DNA of 15,127 nt from Cyanobacteria bacterium HKST-UBA02 (GCA_020431945.1 JAGQHH010000209.1:1-15127), one strand, 5' to 3'; positions 1 through 7,861 are shown, counted from the stretch's first letter. Numbers and translations: made by a program. Notes: generated by a model not told the origin, from the sequence alone.

Positions 1-1
1 G

Positions 2-1651
2 CGCGGCATCACCATCAAGGCGCAGCCTGCCCGGATGGAATACAAGGCCCGGGACGGCAAGACCTATGTGCTCAATCTAATCGATACGCCGGGTCACGTG
101 GATTTCGGTTACGAAGTGTCTCGATCTCTGGCTGCCTGCGAGGGCGCCCTCCTGGTGGTGGACGCCACCCAGGGGGTGGAGGCCCAGACCCTTGCCAACG
201 TCCACCTGGCAGTGGACGGCAATCTCGAGATCGTGCCGGTGATCAATAAGATCGATCTGCCCAGCGCCGACTGCGAGCGGATACGCCATGAAATCGAGGA
301 CGTAATCGGTTTGCCGGCGGACAACGCCGTGGAGACCAGCGCCAAGAACAATATCGGGATCGAAGATGTGCTCGAGTCCATCGTCCGGGATGTGCCGCCT
401 CCCCGGAACACCGCCGACAAGCCGCTGCGGGCCCTGGTCTTCGATAGCTTCTATGACAGCTACCGGGGGATAATCGTTTATTTCCGGATCATCGACGGTT
501 CTATCAAGAGCTTCGAGAGGATCCGTTTCATGGCCAATAAAAAGGCTTTCGAGATCACCGAGCTCGGTGTCCTGAAGCCCAATCAAGTCAAGGTCGACAG
601 TCTCGGACCGGGAGAGGTCGGTTATCTTGCTGCTTCGATCAAAGACGTGGCTACCCTGGTGGGTGATACCATCACCAGTGCCGAGCATCCGGCGCCGGAG
701 CCGCTGCCCGGCTACCGGCCCGCCAAGCCCATGGTTTTCGCCGGTATCTATCCGGTGGACAACGAGCAATACCCGGAATTGCGCGAGGCTCTAGAGAAGC
801 TTCGCCTGAACGACTCGAGTCTTTTTTTCGAGCCCGAGAGCTCCGAGGCTCTGGGATTCGGCTTCCGCTGCGGATTCCTTGGCCTGCTCCATATGGAGAT
901 CATCCAGGAGCGTCTCGAGCGCGAATATGACCTGAATCTGATCACCACGGCTCCGTCGGTCATTTATCGTGTAACCAAAACCGATGGCACGGTGGTGATG
1001 ATCGACAACCCGGCTTTTCTGCCCGATGCCAACCATCGCGAGATGATCGAAGAGCCTTTCGTAGAAGCCAGCGTCATGGTTCCCACCGAATATGTCGGAG
1101 CGCTCATGGAGCTCTGCCAGGGGCGCCGGGGCGTGTTCATCGATATGAAATATCTGGATGAGAGACGCAATCTCCTGCAATACAATCTGCCCCTGTCCGA
1201 GATCATCACTGATTTCTACGATCAGTTGAAGAGCCGCTCCCGGGGCTATGCCAGTCTGGATTATCATTTCCTCGACTACCGGGCGAGCAAGCTGGTCAAG
1301 CTCGATATCCTGATCGGAGGCGATCCGGTGGACGCTCTTTCCGCTATCGTCCACCAGGACCGGGCTGCTTCTTATGGCCGGCAACTGGCGTCGAAGCTCA
1401 AAAAGCTCATTCCCAGGCAACTCTTCGAAGTGCCTATCCAGGCTGCTATCGGCGGTAAAATCGTGGCCCGGACCAATGTCTCTGCCCAGCGTAAGAACGT
1501 CCTGGCCAAATGCTACGGCGGGGACATCTCGCGAAAGAGAAAGCTTCTGGAAAAGCAGAAAGAGGGCAAGAAGCGCATGAAGTCCGTGGGCAAGGTCGAG
1601 ATTCCCCAGGAAGCTTTCATGGCTCTTCTCAAGCTCGACGACGAAGAGTAG
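2..1651 (+). CDS. lepA: Elongation factor 4 (LepA), N-terminally truncated by the window edge
   Basis: This is the ribosome-associated translational GTPase LepA/EF-4, which acts on stalled or mistranslocated ribosomes at the membrane or in the cytoplasm. The frame is open from base 2 and the first residues read [16 protein letters not shown], the end of the LepA switch I region, so the ATG at 35 is internal and not the true start. About 549 residues are visible against roughly 600 for the family; the P-loop (G1) lies upstream of the window. Visible motifs are G3 (DTPGHVDF), G4 (NKID) and the SAK-type G5 (ETSAKNN). The LepA-specific C-terminus follows ([17 protein letters not shown], then [20 protein letters not shown] and [17 protein letters not shown]). 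It converges on the kinase gene, with 8 bp between the two stops and no terminator hairpin that I can see. The identification is very secure. Confidence 0.97.
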   Translation, partial: RGITIKAQPARMEYKARDGKTYVLNLIDTPGHVDFGYEVSRSLAACEGALLVVDATQGVEAQTLANVHLAVDGNLEIVPVINKIDLPSADCERIRHEIEDVIGLPADNAVETSAKNNIGIEDVLESIVRDVPPPRNTADKPLRALVFDSFYDSYRGIIVYFRIIDGSIKSFERIRFMANKKAFEITELGVLKPNQVKVDSLGPGEVGYLAASIKDVATLVGDTITSAEHPAPEPLPGYRPAKPMVFAGIYPVDNEQYPELREALEKLRLNDSSLFFEPESSEALGFGFRCGFLGLLHMEIIQERLEREYDLNLITTAPSVIYRVTKTDGTVVMIDNPAFLPDANHREMIEEPFVEASVMVPTEYVGALMELCQGRRGVFIDMKYLDERRNLLQYNLPLSEIITDFYDQLKSRSRGYASLDYHFLDYRASKLVKLDILIGGDPVDALSAIVHQDRAASYGRQLASKLKKLIPRQLFEVPIQAAIGGKIVARTNVSAQRKNVLAKCYGGDISRKRKLLEKQKEGKKRMKSVGKVEIPQEAFMALLKLDDEE

Positions 1652-1659
1652 GGACCGGG

Positions 1660-3465
1660 TCAGTTAATCGTGATGTCCGGATGCTCGCTCCGGAACCGGG
1701 CGATGGCCCGGGCGGTGACCTGGCTCGACTCGCCGACCTGAAGCTTTTTGAGATTGGGCATGCCGGCGAAAATGGCCAGAGATTCGTCGTCTATGCCGCC
1801 TGCTCCGTCTACGATCAGCATGGTGAGACCCTTTATCCCGGCAATCTCCTGCTGGGCCTGGCGGCTGAGATTCGTGGCGGATAGATTGAGATGCTTGAGA
1901 TTAGGAGCTTTCTTCAGCTTCGCCAGTTTGGACGGGGCCAGATAGGGACAGCGGTCCAGACGGAGGCTCTCGAGGCTCTTGATCCGGGCGAGATTGGTGA
2001 ATCCTGCCATGGCGAGATTCTGACCTCTCAGGTCGAGAGTGTCTATATTGCTGTCGACCAGGCTGGCGAGCCCGCTACCATCGATGGTGCAGATTACCAG
2101 ATTGAGATATTCGACGCCGGGAAACTCCTTGAGCTTCTCGAAGTCGGCATCGCAAAACTGCGGGGAAGCAAATGCTTTCGTGCCGTTGACCTGGAAAGAT
2201 GCGCGGTAGGCAATGTCCCAGAGGTCCCGGGAGGGGTTGCCCTGATCTCTTGATTGCGCTGCGCGTGTCGGGTCTGCGCTCTCTCCAGCTCGGCCGATAG
2301 CGGAGGCGTGCCGGCTTTCAGGGCGCTGTCCGGGCCAGAGAAGAATTGATACTACTATCAGTATCATGAAAAAACGACAGAAACCCTGAAGGAGCCTGGT
2401 CATGCAAAAAAAAGGATTGCCCGGGCGTTCCCCTGTCGCTTCCTCCGCCGGAGGCGATTGACATGCCTCCAGATCGATGAGGGCTTTCAATATAGTGCGC
2501 GAGCTCATACCTCTGCTGGTCTGCCTGGTCTCGGCAAGCTCGACTTCTCTCAGGAGATGCTTGAGCATGGCCTGCTCGTCGTCTCTCGAGGCGGCGCTCA
2601 AAGAAGCGAGCTCGGCGATCACCTCGCCGGCGGATTGCTGGCGCTGTGAAGGGTCTTTGTCGAGCATTCTGGCGATGACGGCATCGAGTTTGTCCGCCAG
2701 CACAGGTCCGACCTTCAGAGCGCGTTTTATCGAAGGGGGAGAGGCGTTGACATGGGCGCTGATGGTGGCGACGGCGCTCGATTCGCCGAAAGGAGGGCTG
2801 CCGGTGAGCATCTCGTGAAGTACGCAGCCAAGAGAATAGATATCGCTTCGGTGATCGGCGCTCTCGCCCCGGGCTTGCTCGGGGCTCATGTAGAGCGGTG
2901 TGCCGATGATCGAGCCTTTTCTGGTGAGATCGAGAACGTCGCCTCTCGCCAGTCCGAAATCCACTACTTTCACCAGGGGTCTCTCGGCCTGGTCGCAGAT
3001 CATTATATTGTCGGTCTTCAGATCCCTGTGCACGATGCCTTTCTCGTGGCAGTGCTCGAGGGCGGCCAGCACCTGCAGGATGACCTCCACCGCCAGCTCG
3101 GGCTCCAGGGCTCCCCGGGCGGCAATGAGCTCTTTCAGAGACCGGCCTTCCATGAGCTCCATTACCATATATGGCCGGCCGCAGTGGCTGAGACCGAAGT
3201 CCAGGACCAGGGGCAGATGCTTGTGATTGAAAGTGGACATGATCCGGGCTTCGTGCTGAAACCTTCTCACCGAGCTCAGATTGGAGAGCTCTGCTTTCAT
3301 GTATTTGATGGCTACCGGCCGGTCCAGAAAGCTGTCTCTGGCTTTCACCACCACACAGGTACCGCCTTCGCCTATGGTCTGCCTGTCGACATATCGCGAA
3401 GGAAGACTGGGCTCCGCCTTAAGATACACGCTGTGGGCCGCGAGATCTCTCATACTGGAGTTCAT
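1660..3465 (-). CDS. Membrane-anchored Hanks-type Ser/Thr protein kinase with C-terminal leucine-rich repeats
   Basis: Predicted eukaryotic-like Ser/Thr kinase of 601 residues. The kinase domain spans about residues 25-290 with all core elements: glycine loop IGEGGTCVVVKA (31-42), VAIK Lys54, helix-C Glu72, HRDLKTDN with catalytic Asp148, DFG Asp169 and SPEQ (194-197). It should therefore be active. A linker of about 70 residues leads to a single membrane segment around 362-378 (FCRFFMILIVVSILLWP). The rest, about 420-601, holds five or six irregular leucine-rich repeats such as LDLRGQNL and LKHLNLSATNL, which would lie outside the cytoplasm. The layout is that of a receptor kinase, but with LRRs in place of the PASTA repeats usual in PknB. 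The start at 3465 has only a weak ribosome site; Met5 is an alternative. It is divergent from the SUFU gene. The ligand and substrates cannot be read from the sequence. Confidence 0.93.
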   Translation of the reverse strand: MNSSMRDLAAHSVYLKAEPSLPSRYVDRQTIGEGGTCVVVKARDSFLDRPVAIKYMKAELSNLSSVRRFQHEARIMSTFNHKHLPLVLDFGLSHCGRPYMVMELMEGRSLKELIAARGALEPELAVEVILQVLAALEHCHEKGIVHRDLKTDNIMICDQAERPLVKVVDFGLARGDVLDLTRKGSIIGTPLYMSPEQARGESADHRSDIYSLGCVLHEMLTGSPPFGESSAVATISAHVNASPPSIKRALKVGPVLADKLDAVIARMLDKDPSQRQQSAGEVIAELASLSAASRDDEQAMLKHLLREVELAETRQTSRGMSSRTILKALIDLEACQSPPAEEATGERPGNPFFCMTRLLQGFCRFFMILIVVSILLWPGQRPESRHASAIGRAGESADPTRAAQSRDQGNPSRDLWDIAYRASFQVNGTKAFASPQFCDADFEKLKEFPGVEYLNLVICTIDGSGLASLVDSNIDTLDLRGQNLAMAGFTNLARIKSLESLRLDRCPYLAPSKLAKLKKAPNLKHLNLSATNLSRQAQQEIAGIKGLTMLIVDGAGGIDDESLAIFAGMPNLKKLQVGESSQVTARAIARFRSEHPDITIN

Positions 3466-3595
3466 TTAGTAATTCTTGCCCCGTTTGCCTGGCCGCCATC
3501 CTCATGTCTCTATGCGGTCCGGAGAGAGTTTGGACACGAATTGACCGAACAAGTAGGGCATAATAGAAGGGCAACAAACCCCGAGAGTCGAGCCC
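3466..3595. promoter_or_regulatory. Divergent intergenic region between kinase and SUFU genes
   Basis: These 130 bp separate two divergent starts and must carry the promoters of both genes unless they lie further upstream. On the minus strand a TATTAT hexamer (complement of about 3561-3566) could be a -10 box for the kinase, but no matching -35 is visible. On the plus strand TTGACC at 3541-3546 and CATAAT at 3559-3564 are only 12 bp apart, too close for a standard sigma-70 promoter. I see no inverted repeat or RNA element here. Confidence 0.35.
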
Positions 3596-4579
3596 ATGGG
3601 CAAGAAGAAGAAAAAGAAAGAAGCGAAGCCCGAAAAAAAGAAGAGTGATGCTGAGGAGCTGCCGATCAAGTTCGGCGCGCAAGGCACGCAACCAGACTCG
3701 ACGGAGCCGGCGAGCGAAGCCGGCAAGCCCAAACGCAAGCGTCTGCAAGAGGTCCTCAAAGGCCAGGCCAGCGACCGTGAGATGGAAGAAGCACGCCGCA
3801 AGCTCTTGCGCGAGGCCTGGACCGAGAGGGATCTGCTCTACCGCCGTATCTTCGGCAAGCCCGCCCATGTGAGCCCGGCCAATTACGGGCCTCCATCTCT
3901 CGAGGTGCCGGCGGATTTCGAGCTCACCGCAGCCGCCTGGCAGCATTCCGCCGATACCGCCAATCCCGGGGATCCGACCCTGGAGGAGCAGCATCTGGCC
4001 GTGCTCGCCTATGAGCCCGATCCCCAGAGACCCTACTGGACTTATGTTACCGCCGGTCTCGCCAGTCCCTGGCTGCAGACCGAATGGCAGCAAGTATCCG
4101 GCTTCGGCTGCGAGCTCCTGGTCAAGTCCCGGGTGGACAACCCCTGGGCGCCCCAGCTTCTGCGCACGCTCGCTTTCTATGTATTCAATCATGCCGGGCT
4201 CATGAGCCCCGGGGTGCGTGTCGGTCTCAACGGTCCGGTGGACCCCAATTCGAGCTCCCTGATCCGCAATGCTTTTATCTGGTACGCCGATGAAGCTCCG
4301 GATGCCTGGTACCAGCTTCCTTCAGGCGGTTTCGGCATCTTCGCCATTGTCGGCATTACCGAAGCCGAGTGCCAGTTCGCCGAATCGGTGGAAGAATACG
4401 GGACCTGGTGCATCCAGCAGGTGCTCAGCCATCTCGGTAATGGCCAGGTCACCGATCCGGACCGGGCTTGCATCATGGATAAGGAAGGCATAGGCAGCCT
4501 TCTCTTCCAGGTGAAGAACATGGCCGACACTTTCCGGGAGACTGCCGGCGCCGATCGGGACGCCAGCCTGGAGTCATAG
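3596..4579 (+). CDS. SUFU (suppressor of fused)-domain protein with a lysine-rich N-terminus
   Basis: A 327-residue soluble protein with no signal peptide or membrane segment. Residues 1-50 are highly charged and low in complexity (MGKKKKKKEAKPEKKK). Residues 50-85 look helical. From about 130 to 275 the pattern matches the SUFU domain family: YWTYVTAGLASPW (147-159), then GFGCELLVKSRVDNPWAPQL, LAFYVF, GLNGPVDP, and the closing FGIFAIVGITEAECQFA (246-262), which resembles the family's VVGLTEAE motif. Bacterial SUFU proteins are often cytoplasmic and many are proposed immunity proteins of polymorphic toxin systems. No toxin gene lies next to this one, so that role is not supported here. The ATG at 3596 has only a weak upstream purine stretch (cgagag). 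The assignment rests on remembered family motifs, without an alignment, and the biological role is unknown. Confidence 0.72.
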   Translation: MGKKKKKKEAKPEKKKSDAEELPIKFGAQGTQPDSTEPASEAGKPKRKRLQEVLKGQASDREMEEARRKLLREAWTERDLLYRRIFGKPAHVSPANYGPPSLEVPADFELTAAAWQHSADTANPGDPTLEEQHLAVLAYEPDPQRPYWTYVTAGLASPWLQTEWQQVSGFGCELLVKSRVDNPWAPQLLRTLAFYVFNHAGLMSPGVRVGLNGPVDPNSSSLIRNAFIWYADEAPDAWYQLPSGGFGIFAIVGITEAECQFAESVEEYGTWCIQQVLSHLGNGQVTDPDRACIMDKEGIGSLLFQVKNMADTFRETAGADRDASLES

Positions 4580-4602
4580 TCGCCTGAGCCCTGCCGGCCA
4601 CT

Positions 4603-5277
4603 CTAGCTTTGACTCAAGAGAACTGCTGTTGCCCAGCAAATCGACCACGCCTGAATGATCCCTATCTTCTTGAGAGGGAGACTCGAGAGCAGTGACTTTG
4701 CAAGTAGAATCTCGATCAGAAATGGAGTTATGACCAGGACGGTAAGGGTAAGGTTATCCTGTCCGGCTCTGGCAAAGGCCAGGCAGGCGATGATACCGAG
4801 TACCCTGGAAGTGGTATTCATGGTACCGGTGGCCAGATGCACGGCAAAGGAGCAGGCAAAAGTAGCACCAAGCATGAGCGTTGCTACCCTGATTGCTTGC
4901 TCCATATCAGCCGATACTGTTGCTGCTGCCAGAATGGGTAGAACGGCTGCGGCCGCCATACCGGCGATTTCGCGAACCAGTCTTGAGTGCTTTCCAAATG
5001 AATTGTTTCGGAGAATCCGATTGCCCAGGACTACCGCAAGCGCTGGCAAGATCATCAGCCAGTTTACAAATGCTGCTGCTATCATCGAGCCTGCCAGAAT
5101 CGCAAGCATCGCTGTACGCCTGTCATGGCAAGTGCCTATCGCAAGCCACAGCACGATCTGCGCTGCTATCGACTGCGGCAAGGATGAGCCGAGCGTGGCG
5201 CCGAGTATGCTGGAAAGTGCCAGTACGACTACGGCGCCGTGCTCGGCTGGAAGTCGGAAAATCATCGGGCCGATCAT
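4603..5277 (-). CDS. YwiC-like multi-pass membrane protein
   Basis: A 224-residue hydrophobic protein with about six or seven membrane segments, roughly at residues 15-35, 38-50, 57-72, 74-86, 103-122, 130-150, 158-170, 176-195 and 205-222 (some of these probably pair or are short). The N-terminal FRLPAEHGAVVVLALSSILGA resembles the PREHGA opening of the YwiC-like family, whose Bacillus member lies near nitrate-respiration genes; the family's biochemical function is unknown. The ATG overlaps the globin stop by 4 bp (ATGA), so translation is probably coupled and the two are one operon. The context with a globin and a RIC protein agrees with a link to nitrogen oxides. The family call is moderately secure; the membrane location is very secure. 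Confidence 0.7.
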   Translation of the reverse strand: MIGPMIFRLPAEHGAVVVLALSSILGATLGSSLPQSIAAQIVLWLAIGTCHDRRTAMLAILAGSMIAAAFVNWLMILPALAVVLGNRILRNNSFGKHSRLVREIAGMAAAAVLPILAAATVSADMEQAIRVATLMLGATFACSFAVHLATGTMNTTSRVLGIIACLAFARAGQDNLTLTVLVITPFLIEILLAKSLLSSLPLKKIGIIQAWSICWATAVLLSQS

Positions 5278-5795
5278 GGCTTCACTGCTTCGTCAAGCTC
5301 CCACGGTCGAGGGTCGCCCTTGCGAAAACCGTCCTTCTGATATCCGGCGCTCTCGATTGAGCCGGCGTATTTTTCCGGACTGCTGGCGGCCTCTATCATT
5401 ACATCGCAGACTATTTTGAGAGCGCTCTGCCAGGTTTCTTTCATCTCGTCCGTCCAGTCGCCCTCGGCACTCAGGTGCTCCCCGAGCACCGCAACAAGAT
5501 TCTCAGCTACCGCAGCATAGTGATCGTTTTCGGTCTTGTATCTGAGATGACGAATGGCCATCGCCTGCAAATAAGGAACAAGTCTGTCCTGGTTCTCTAC
5601 TGCGGCGACGATCGAGCCGATGGAAGCAACCAGTTTCTTGTGCTGATCTTCTGGCGGTGTTGAGAAGAGCGGTTTGACCCCAGGGTACTTTTCGAACAAG
5701 CGCTTATAGAAAGCCAGGCCGAGGGACCGGGTTCCACCGTTTTCATCATTCGCTCGACGCCAGGTGTCTTTCAGCACAGATGTATTCAACGTCAT
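5274..5795 (-). CDS. Single-domain globin of the flavohemoglobin/bacterial hemoglobin type
   Basis: A 173-residue heme globin, most like the globin domain of flavohemoglobin and Vitreoscilla-type hemoglobins, expected in the cytoplasm to bind O2 and NO. Visible residues: Tyr30 in AFYKRLFEKYP matches distal Tyr B10; Gln51 in PEDQHKKLVASI matches distal Gln E7; His83 in AIRHLRYKTENDHY is the proximal His F8. The 32-residue gap from Gln51 to His83 equals that in E. coli Hmp as I recall it. It lacks the FAD and NAD reductase domains, so NO dioxygenation would need a partner reductase. The last 30 residues, after the globin fold, are charged and unassigned. A strong ribosome site (GGAGGT, complement of 5802-5807) precedes the ATG. 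It is first in an operon with the YwiC-like gene and divergent from ric. Confidence 0.93.
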   Translation of the reverse strand: MTLNTSVLKDTWRRANDENGGTRSLGLAFYKRLFEKYPGVKPLFSTPPEDQHKKLVASIGSIVAAVENQDRLVPYLQAMAIRHLRYKTENDHYAAVAENLVAVLGEHLSAEGDWTDEMKETWQSALKIVCDVMIEAASSPEKYAGSIESAGYQKDGFRKGDPRPWELDEAVKP

Positions 5796-6007
5796 TTCGG
5801 AACCTCCAGAATCTATCTATCACTTGCTGTATCATAGCTTTTAGAGTCGCCTCTTTTCGTGCTTCGGTGGATTGATATCATTGCTGCTCATCCAATCGAG
5901 TTGATCATCCCTCGGGATGGTTTCCATCCTGAAACCAGTCCTAAGTGCCTTGCTACGAGCTGCTTTTCGCTGTAGGCTCTGCGATCTGAGGTCACAGGAG
6001 GGAATAT
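5796..6007. promoter_or_regulatory. Shared divergent control region of globin/ywiC-like operon and ric
   Basis: These 212 bp separate two divergent, functionally related genes and are more A/T-rich than the surroundings. Ribosome sites are clear on both sides: GGAGGT (complement of 5802-5807) for the globin and AGGAGGG (5996-6002) for ric. A TATGAT (complement of 5831-5836) is a possible globin -10 box without a good -35. ATTGATATCATT at 5871-5882 is a near-palindrome (10 of 12 positions symmetric), and GGATGG-TTT-CCATCC at 5915-5929 is a perfect 6-bp inverted repeat. Either could be an operator for a redox or NO regulator, but neither matches the full FNR (TTGAT-N4-ATCAA), NorR or NsrR consensus. 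Confidence 0.5.
5915..5929. repeat. Short perfect inverted repeat in the globin/ric control region
   Basis: GGATGG and CCATCC form 6-bp arms around a TTT spacer. It sits near the middle of the divergent region, as an operator would, but short repeats of this size arise by chance. Confidence 0.35.
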
Positions 6008-6733
6008 ATGAGGAATAAGACCGTGGGAGAACTTGTGGCCGAGAAGCCCATGAGCGCAAGGATTTTTGATGAGGCGCGAATAGACTTCTGTTGCGGAGGC
6101 AATCTTACCCTCGAGCAGGCATGCGAGAAGGCTGGGGTCAGTCTCGATTCGATGCTCGCTCGGCTGGAGCAATGCGAGGTAGGTTCAGATAATGGCGTTG
6201 ATTGGAATAATGTAACATTGACAGAGTTGATAGATCATATCGAGAAGACTCATCATGTTTATGTCAAATCCGAGCTTCCCAGGCTGGTTGCTCTGGCTAC
6301 CAAAGTGGCTCGGGTGCATGGTGAGCGCGCTCCGGAGATGGTAGAGCTTGCGGAAGTCTTCTTGCGGTTCAAAGAAGAGCAAGAGCAGCATACTATGAAG
6401 GAAGAGATGGTCCTCTTTCCGTACATAAGAAGCCTCGAGTCCGAGCCCGCGCCTTCCGCGCCGCCATTCGGCACGGTCGCCAATCCAATCGCATGTATGG
6501 AAGGAGAGCATGATAATGCTGGTATGGTCTTGGCCAAGATGCGATTGCTTACCGGCGACTATTCCGCCCCCGAAGATGCCTGCGGAAGCTGGAAGGCTCT
6601 TGTCGGGGGGCTGGCATCGCTTGATCTGGACTTGAGGACTCACGTCCATAAGGAGAACAGCATCCTCTTCCCGAAAGCAATACTTCTAGAGAAGAGAATG
6701 CTTTCGGCGAGTTCGCAGGCGAAGCCCAGATAA
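6008..6733 (+). CDS. ric: Iron-sulfur cluster repair di-iron protein, RIC/YtfE/ScdA family
   Basis: Cytoplasmic di-iron protein of 241 residues that helps restore iron-sulfur centres after nitrosative or oxidative damage. The N-terminal DUF542/ScdA_N region (about 1-57) carries VGELVAEKP and a Cys28-Cys29 pair in DFCCGG. The hemerythrin-like four-helix domain follows (about 70-228) with the expected ligands: His82/His83 in KTHHVYVK, His104, HTMKE (His128, Glu132), His168 in EHDNAG, and HVHKE (His212, Glu216) before the ILFP motif. Length is close to the usual 220-240. AGGAGGG five bases before the ATG fixes the start. It is divergent from the globin operon and its stop lies 3 bp from the stop of the converging epimerase gene. 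Codons around 6180-6290 are notably A/T-ending (AAT, GTA, ACA, TTG, ATA) compared with lepA or the sugar genes, which hints at separate origin. Confidence 0.96.
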   Translation: MRNKTVGELVAEKPMSARIFDEARIDFCCGGNLTLEQACEKAGVSLDSMLARLEQCEVGSDNGVDWNNVTLTELIDHIEKTHHVYVKSELPRLVALATKVARVHGERAPEMVELAEVFLRFKEEQEQHTMKEEMVLFPYIRSLESEPAPSAPPFGTVANPIACMEGEHDNAGMVLAKMRLLTGDYSAPEDACGSWKALVGGLASLDLDLRTHVHKENSILFPKAILLEKRMLSASSQAKPR

Positions 6734-6736
6734 GAA

Positions 6737-7795
6737 TCAACAATTTTGGGTTATGACCGTCTTGTCGACCTGATCCTTATTTTGATTCGCGCGCCAGTAG
6801 TGGTCGCGGTAATGGTCGTAATACTCGATGGTCTTGTTGATCCCCTCCACCAGGCTGGTGGTGGGCTCCCATCCGACGACACGTTTGATCTTGCTGATAT
6901 CCGAGTAGAAGTCACCGGGTTCCTGGGCCTTGCGCTCCGGGGAGAACTCGGCGAACTTCCAGGCGCCGCGTTCGGCGCAATCGATGATGGTCTCCACCAG
7001 CTCCAGGAAGCTCACCGGGATGTCCGAGCCGACATTGAAGATCTGACCGAAGGCTTCTTCCACCATGGCTGATTTGATGATAGCCTCGACACAGTCGTCG
7101 ACATAGCAGAAGTCTCTGAGAATACTGCCGTCTCCGAAGACCTGGATGGTGTCGTTGTCCATGGCCAGCCGCACGAACCAGTTGCAGACGCCGAATCGGG
7201 AGTGGAGCATCTGGGAGCGAGGTCCATAGATATTGCTCAGGCGCAGGAGCACCGAGCGGATATTGTGGGCGTCGTTGTAGACCTTGATGATTTTCTCGGC
7301 GGTGAGATTGGAGATCTCATAAATCCCCTTGGGGTTTGTGGGGGCTTCTTCGTTGACCGGAAGAGAGACCGAAGGCCCGTACTGTCCGCGAGTGCCGGTA
7401 TAGATGACGATGGCGCCAGGATTGTGCTTGCGCAGTGCTTCCATGAGGATGGCAGTGCCGGTGATATTGATCTCGATATCCGGAAACGGATTGGAGAGGC
7501 TCATCAGGTGGCAGACCTGGCCCGCCAGGTGGAATACGTAGTCCTGATTGCGGACCAGGTAGATAATGGCGTTCTCGTCCCGGATGTCGGAGTAATTGAT
7601 CCGTATGTCCCGTGCTACCGGGGAGACGTTGAACTCATTGCCGCCGTAATCCGGAATCATGGCGTCCATTACGGTGACATTGGCGCCGGCCTGGACCAGT
7701 CTGATTGCCAGGTTGGAGCCGATAAAGCCCATCCCTCCGGTGATCAGGACCGATTTGCCTTTGAACTCAGCATCAATATTGGTTGTTTTTGTCAT
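6737..7795 (-). CDS. NAD-dependent epimerase/dehydratase (extended SDR) with Asn at the catalytic Lys position
   Basis: A 352-residue extended short-chain dehydrogenase/reductase, probably acting on a nucleotide sugar. I place the start at 7795 (MTKTTN), although the frame stays open to an ATG at 7855, because 7795 puts the NAD-binding fold at the usual distance; the ribosome site is weak in both cases. Motifs: TGGMGFIGSN (19-28) for NAD, VMDA (42-45), FHLAGQ (88-93), YTGTRGQYG (132-140), RLSNIYGPR (185-193), GDGSILRDFCYVDD (221-234) and FNVGSD. The catalytic segment reads YEISNLTAEK: Tyr159 is present, but the position of the YxxxK lysine (163) is Asn, confirmed by the codon AAT. The protein may be a non-classical or catalytically altered member. 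It is divergent from the aminotransferase/glycosyltransferase pair, which suggests a shared sugar pathway. The exact substrate cannot be read from the sequence. Confidence 0.9.
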   Translation of the reverse strand: MTKTTNIDAEFKGKSVLITGGMGFIGSNLAIRLVQAGANVTVMDAMIPDYGGNEFNVSPVARDIRINYSDIRDENAIIYLVRNQDYVFHLAGQVCHLMSLSNPFPDIEINITGTAILMEALRKHNPGAIVIYTGTRGQYGPSVSLPVNEEAPTNPKGIYEISNLTAEKIIKVYNDAHNIRSVLLRLSNIYGPRSQMLHSRFGVCNWFVRLAMDNDTIQVFGDGSILRDFCYVDDCVEAIIKSAMVEEAFGQIFNVGSDIPVSFLELVETIIDCAERGAWKFAEFSPERKAQEPGDFYSDISKIKRVVGWEPTTSLVEGINKTIEYYDHYRDHYWRANQNKDQVDKTVITQNC

Positions 7796-7861
7796 AAACG
7801 ATGATCTTACCACGCGTAATATTAGATACGGTGCCAGACCGCATGAGCCGGGCATTGCCGA

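Noticed and set aside
2752..3648. A 298-codon open frame on the plus strand opposite the kinase N-terminus
   Set aside because: It lies antisense to an intact kinase domain with all catalytic motifs, and its own translation shows no recognisable domain. It is a by-product of GC-rich codons on the other strand.
3419..4192. A 257-codon minus-strand frame across the SUFU gene N-terminus
   Set aside because: It overlaps the SUFU coding region and the kinase start, and lacks motifs. The hydrophobic part is the complement of the lysine-rich codons.
4580..4602. Terminator between the convergent SUFU and YwiC-like genes
   Set aside because: Only a 4-bp pairing (CTCT / AGAG) is visible, nearby at about 4601-4620, with no T-tract.
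5871..5910. FNR-type box upstream of globin/ric
   Set aside because: TTGAT half-sites occur at 5872 and 5901 but no ATCAA partner lies at the four-base spacing.
7796..7855. Longer N-terminus for the epimerase starting at 7855
   Set aside because: The extra 20 residues are not family-like and would put the NAD-binding loop unusually far from the start; ATG at 7795 is preferred.
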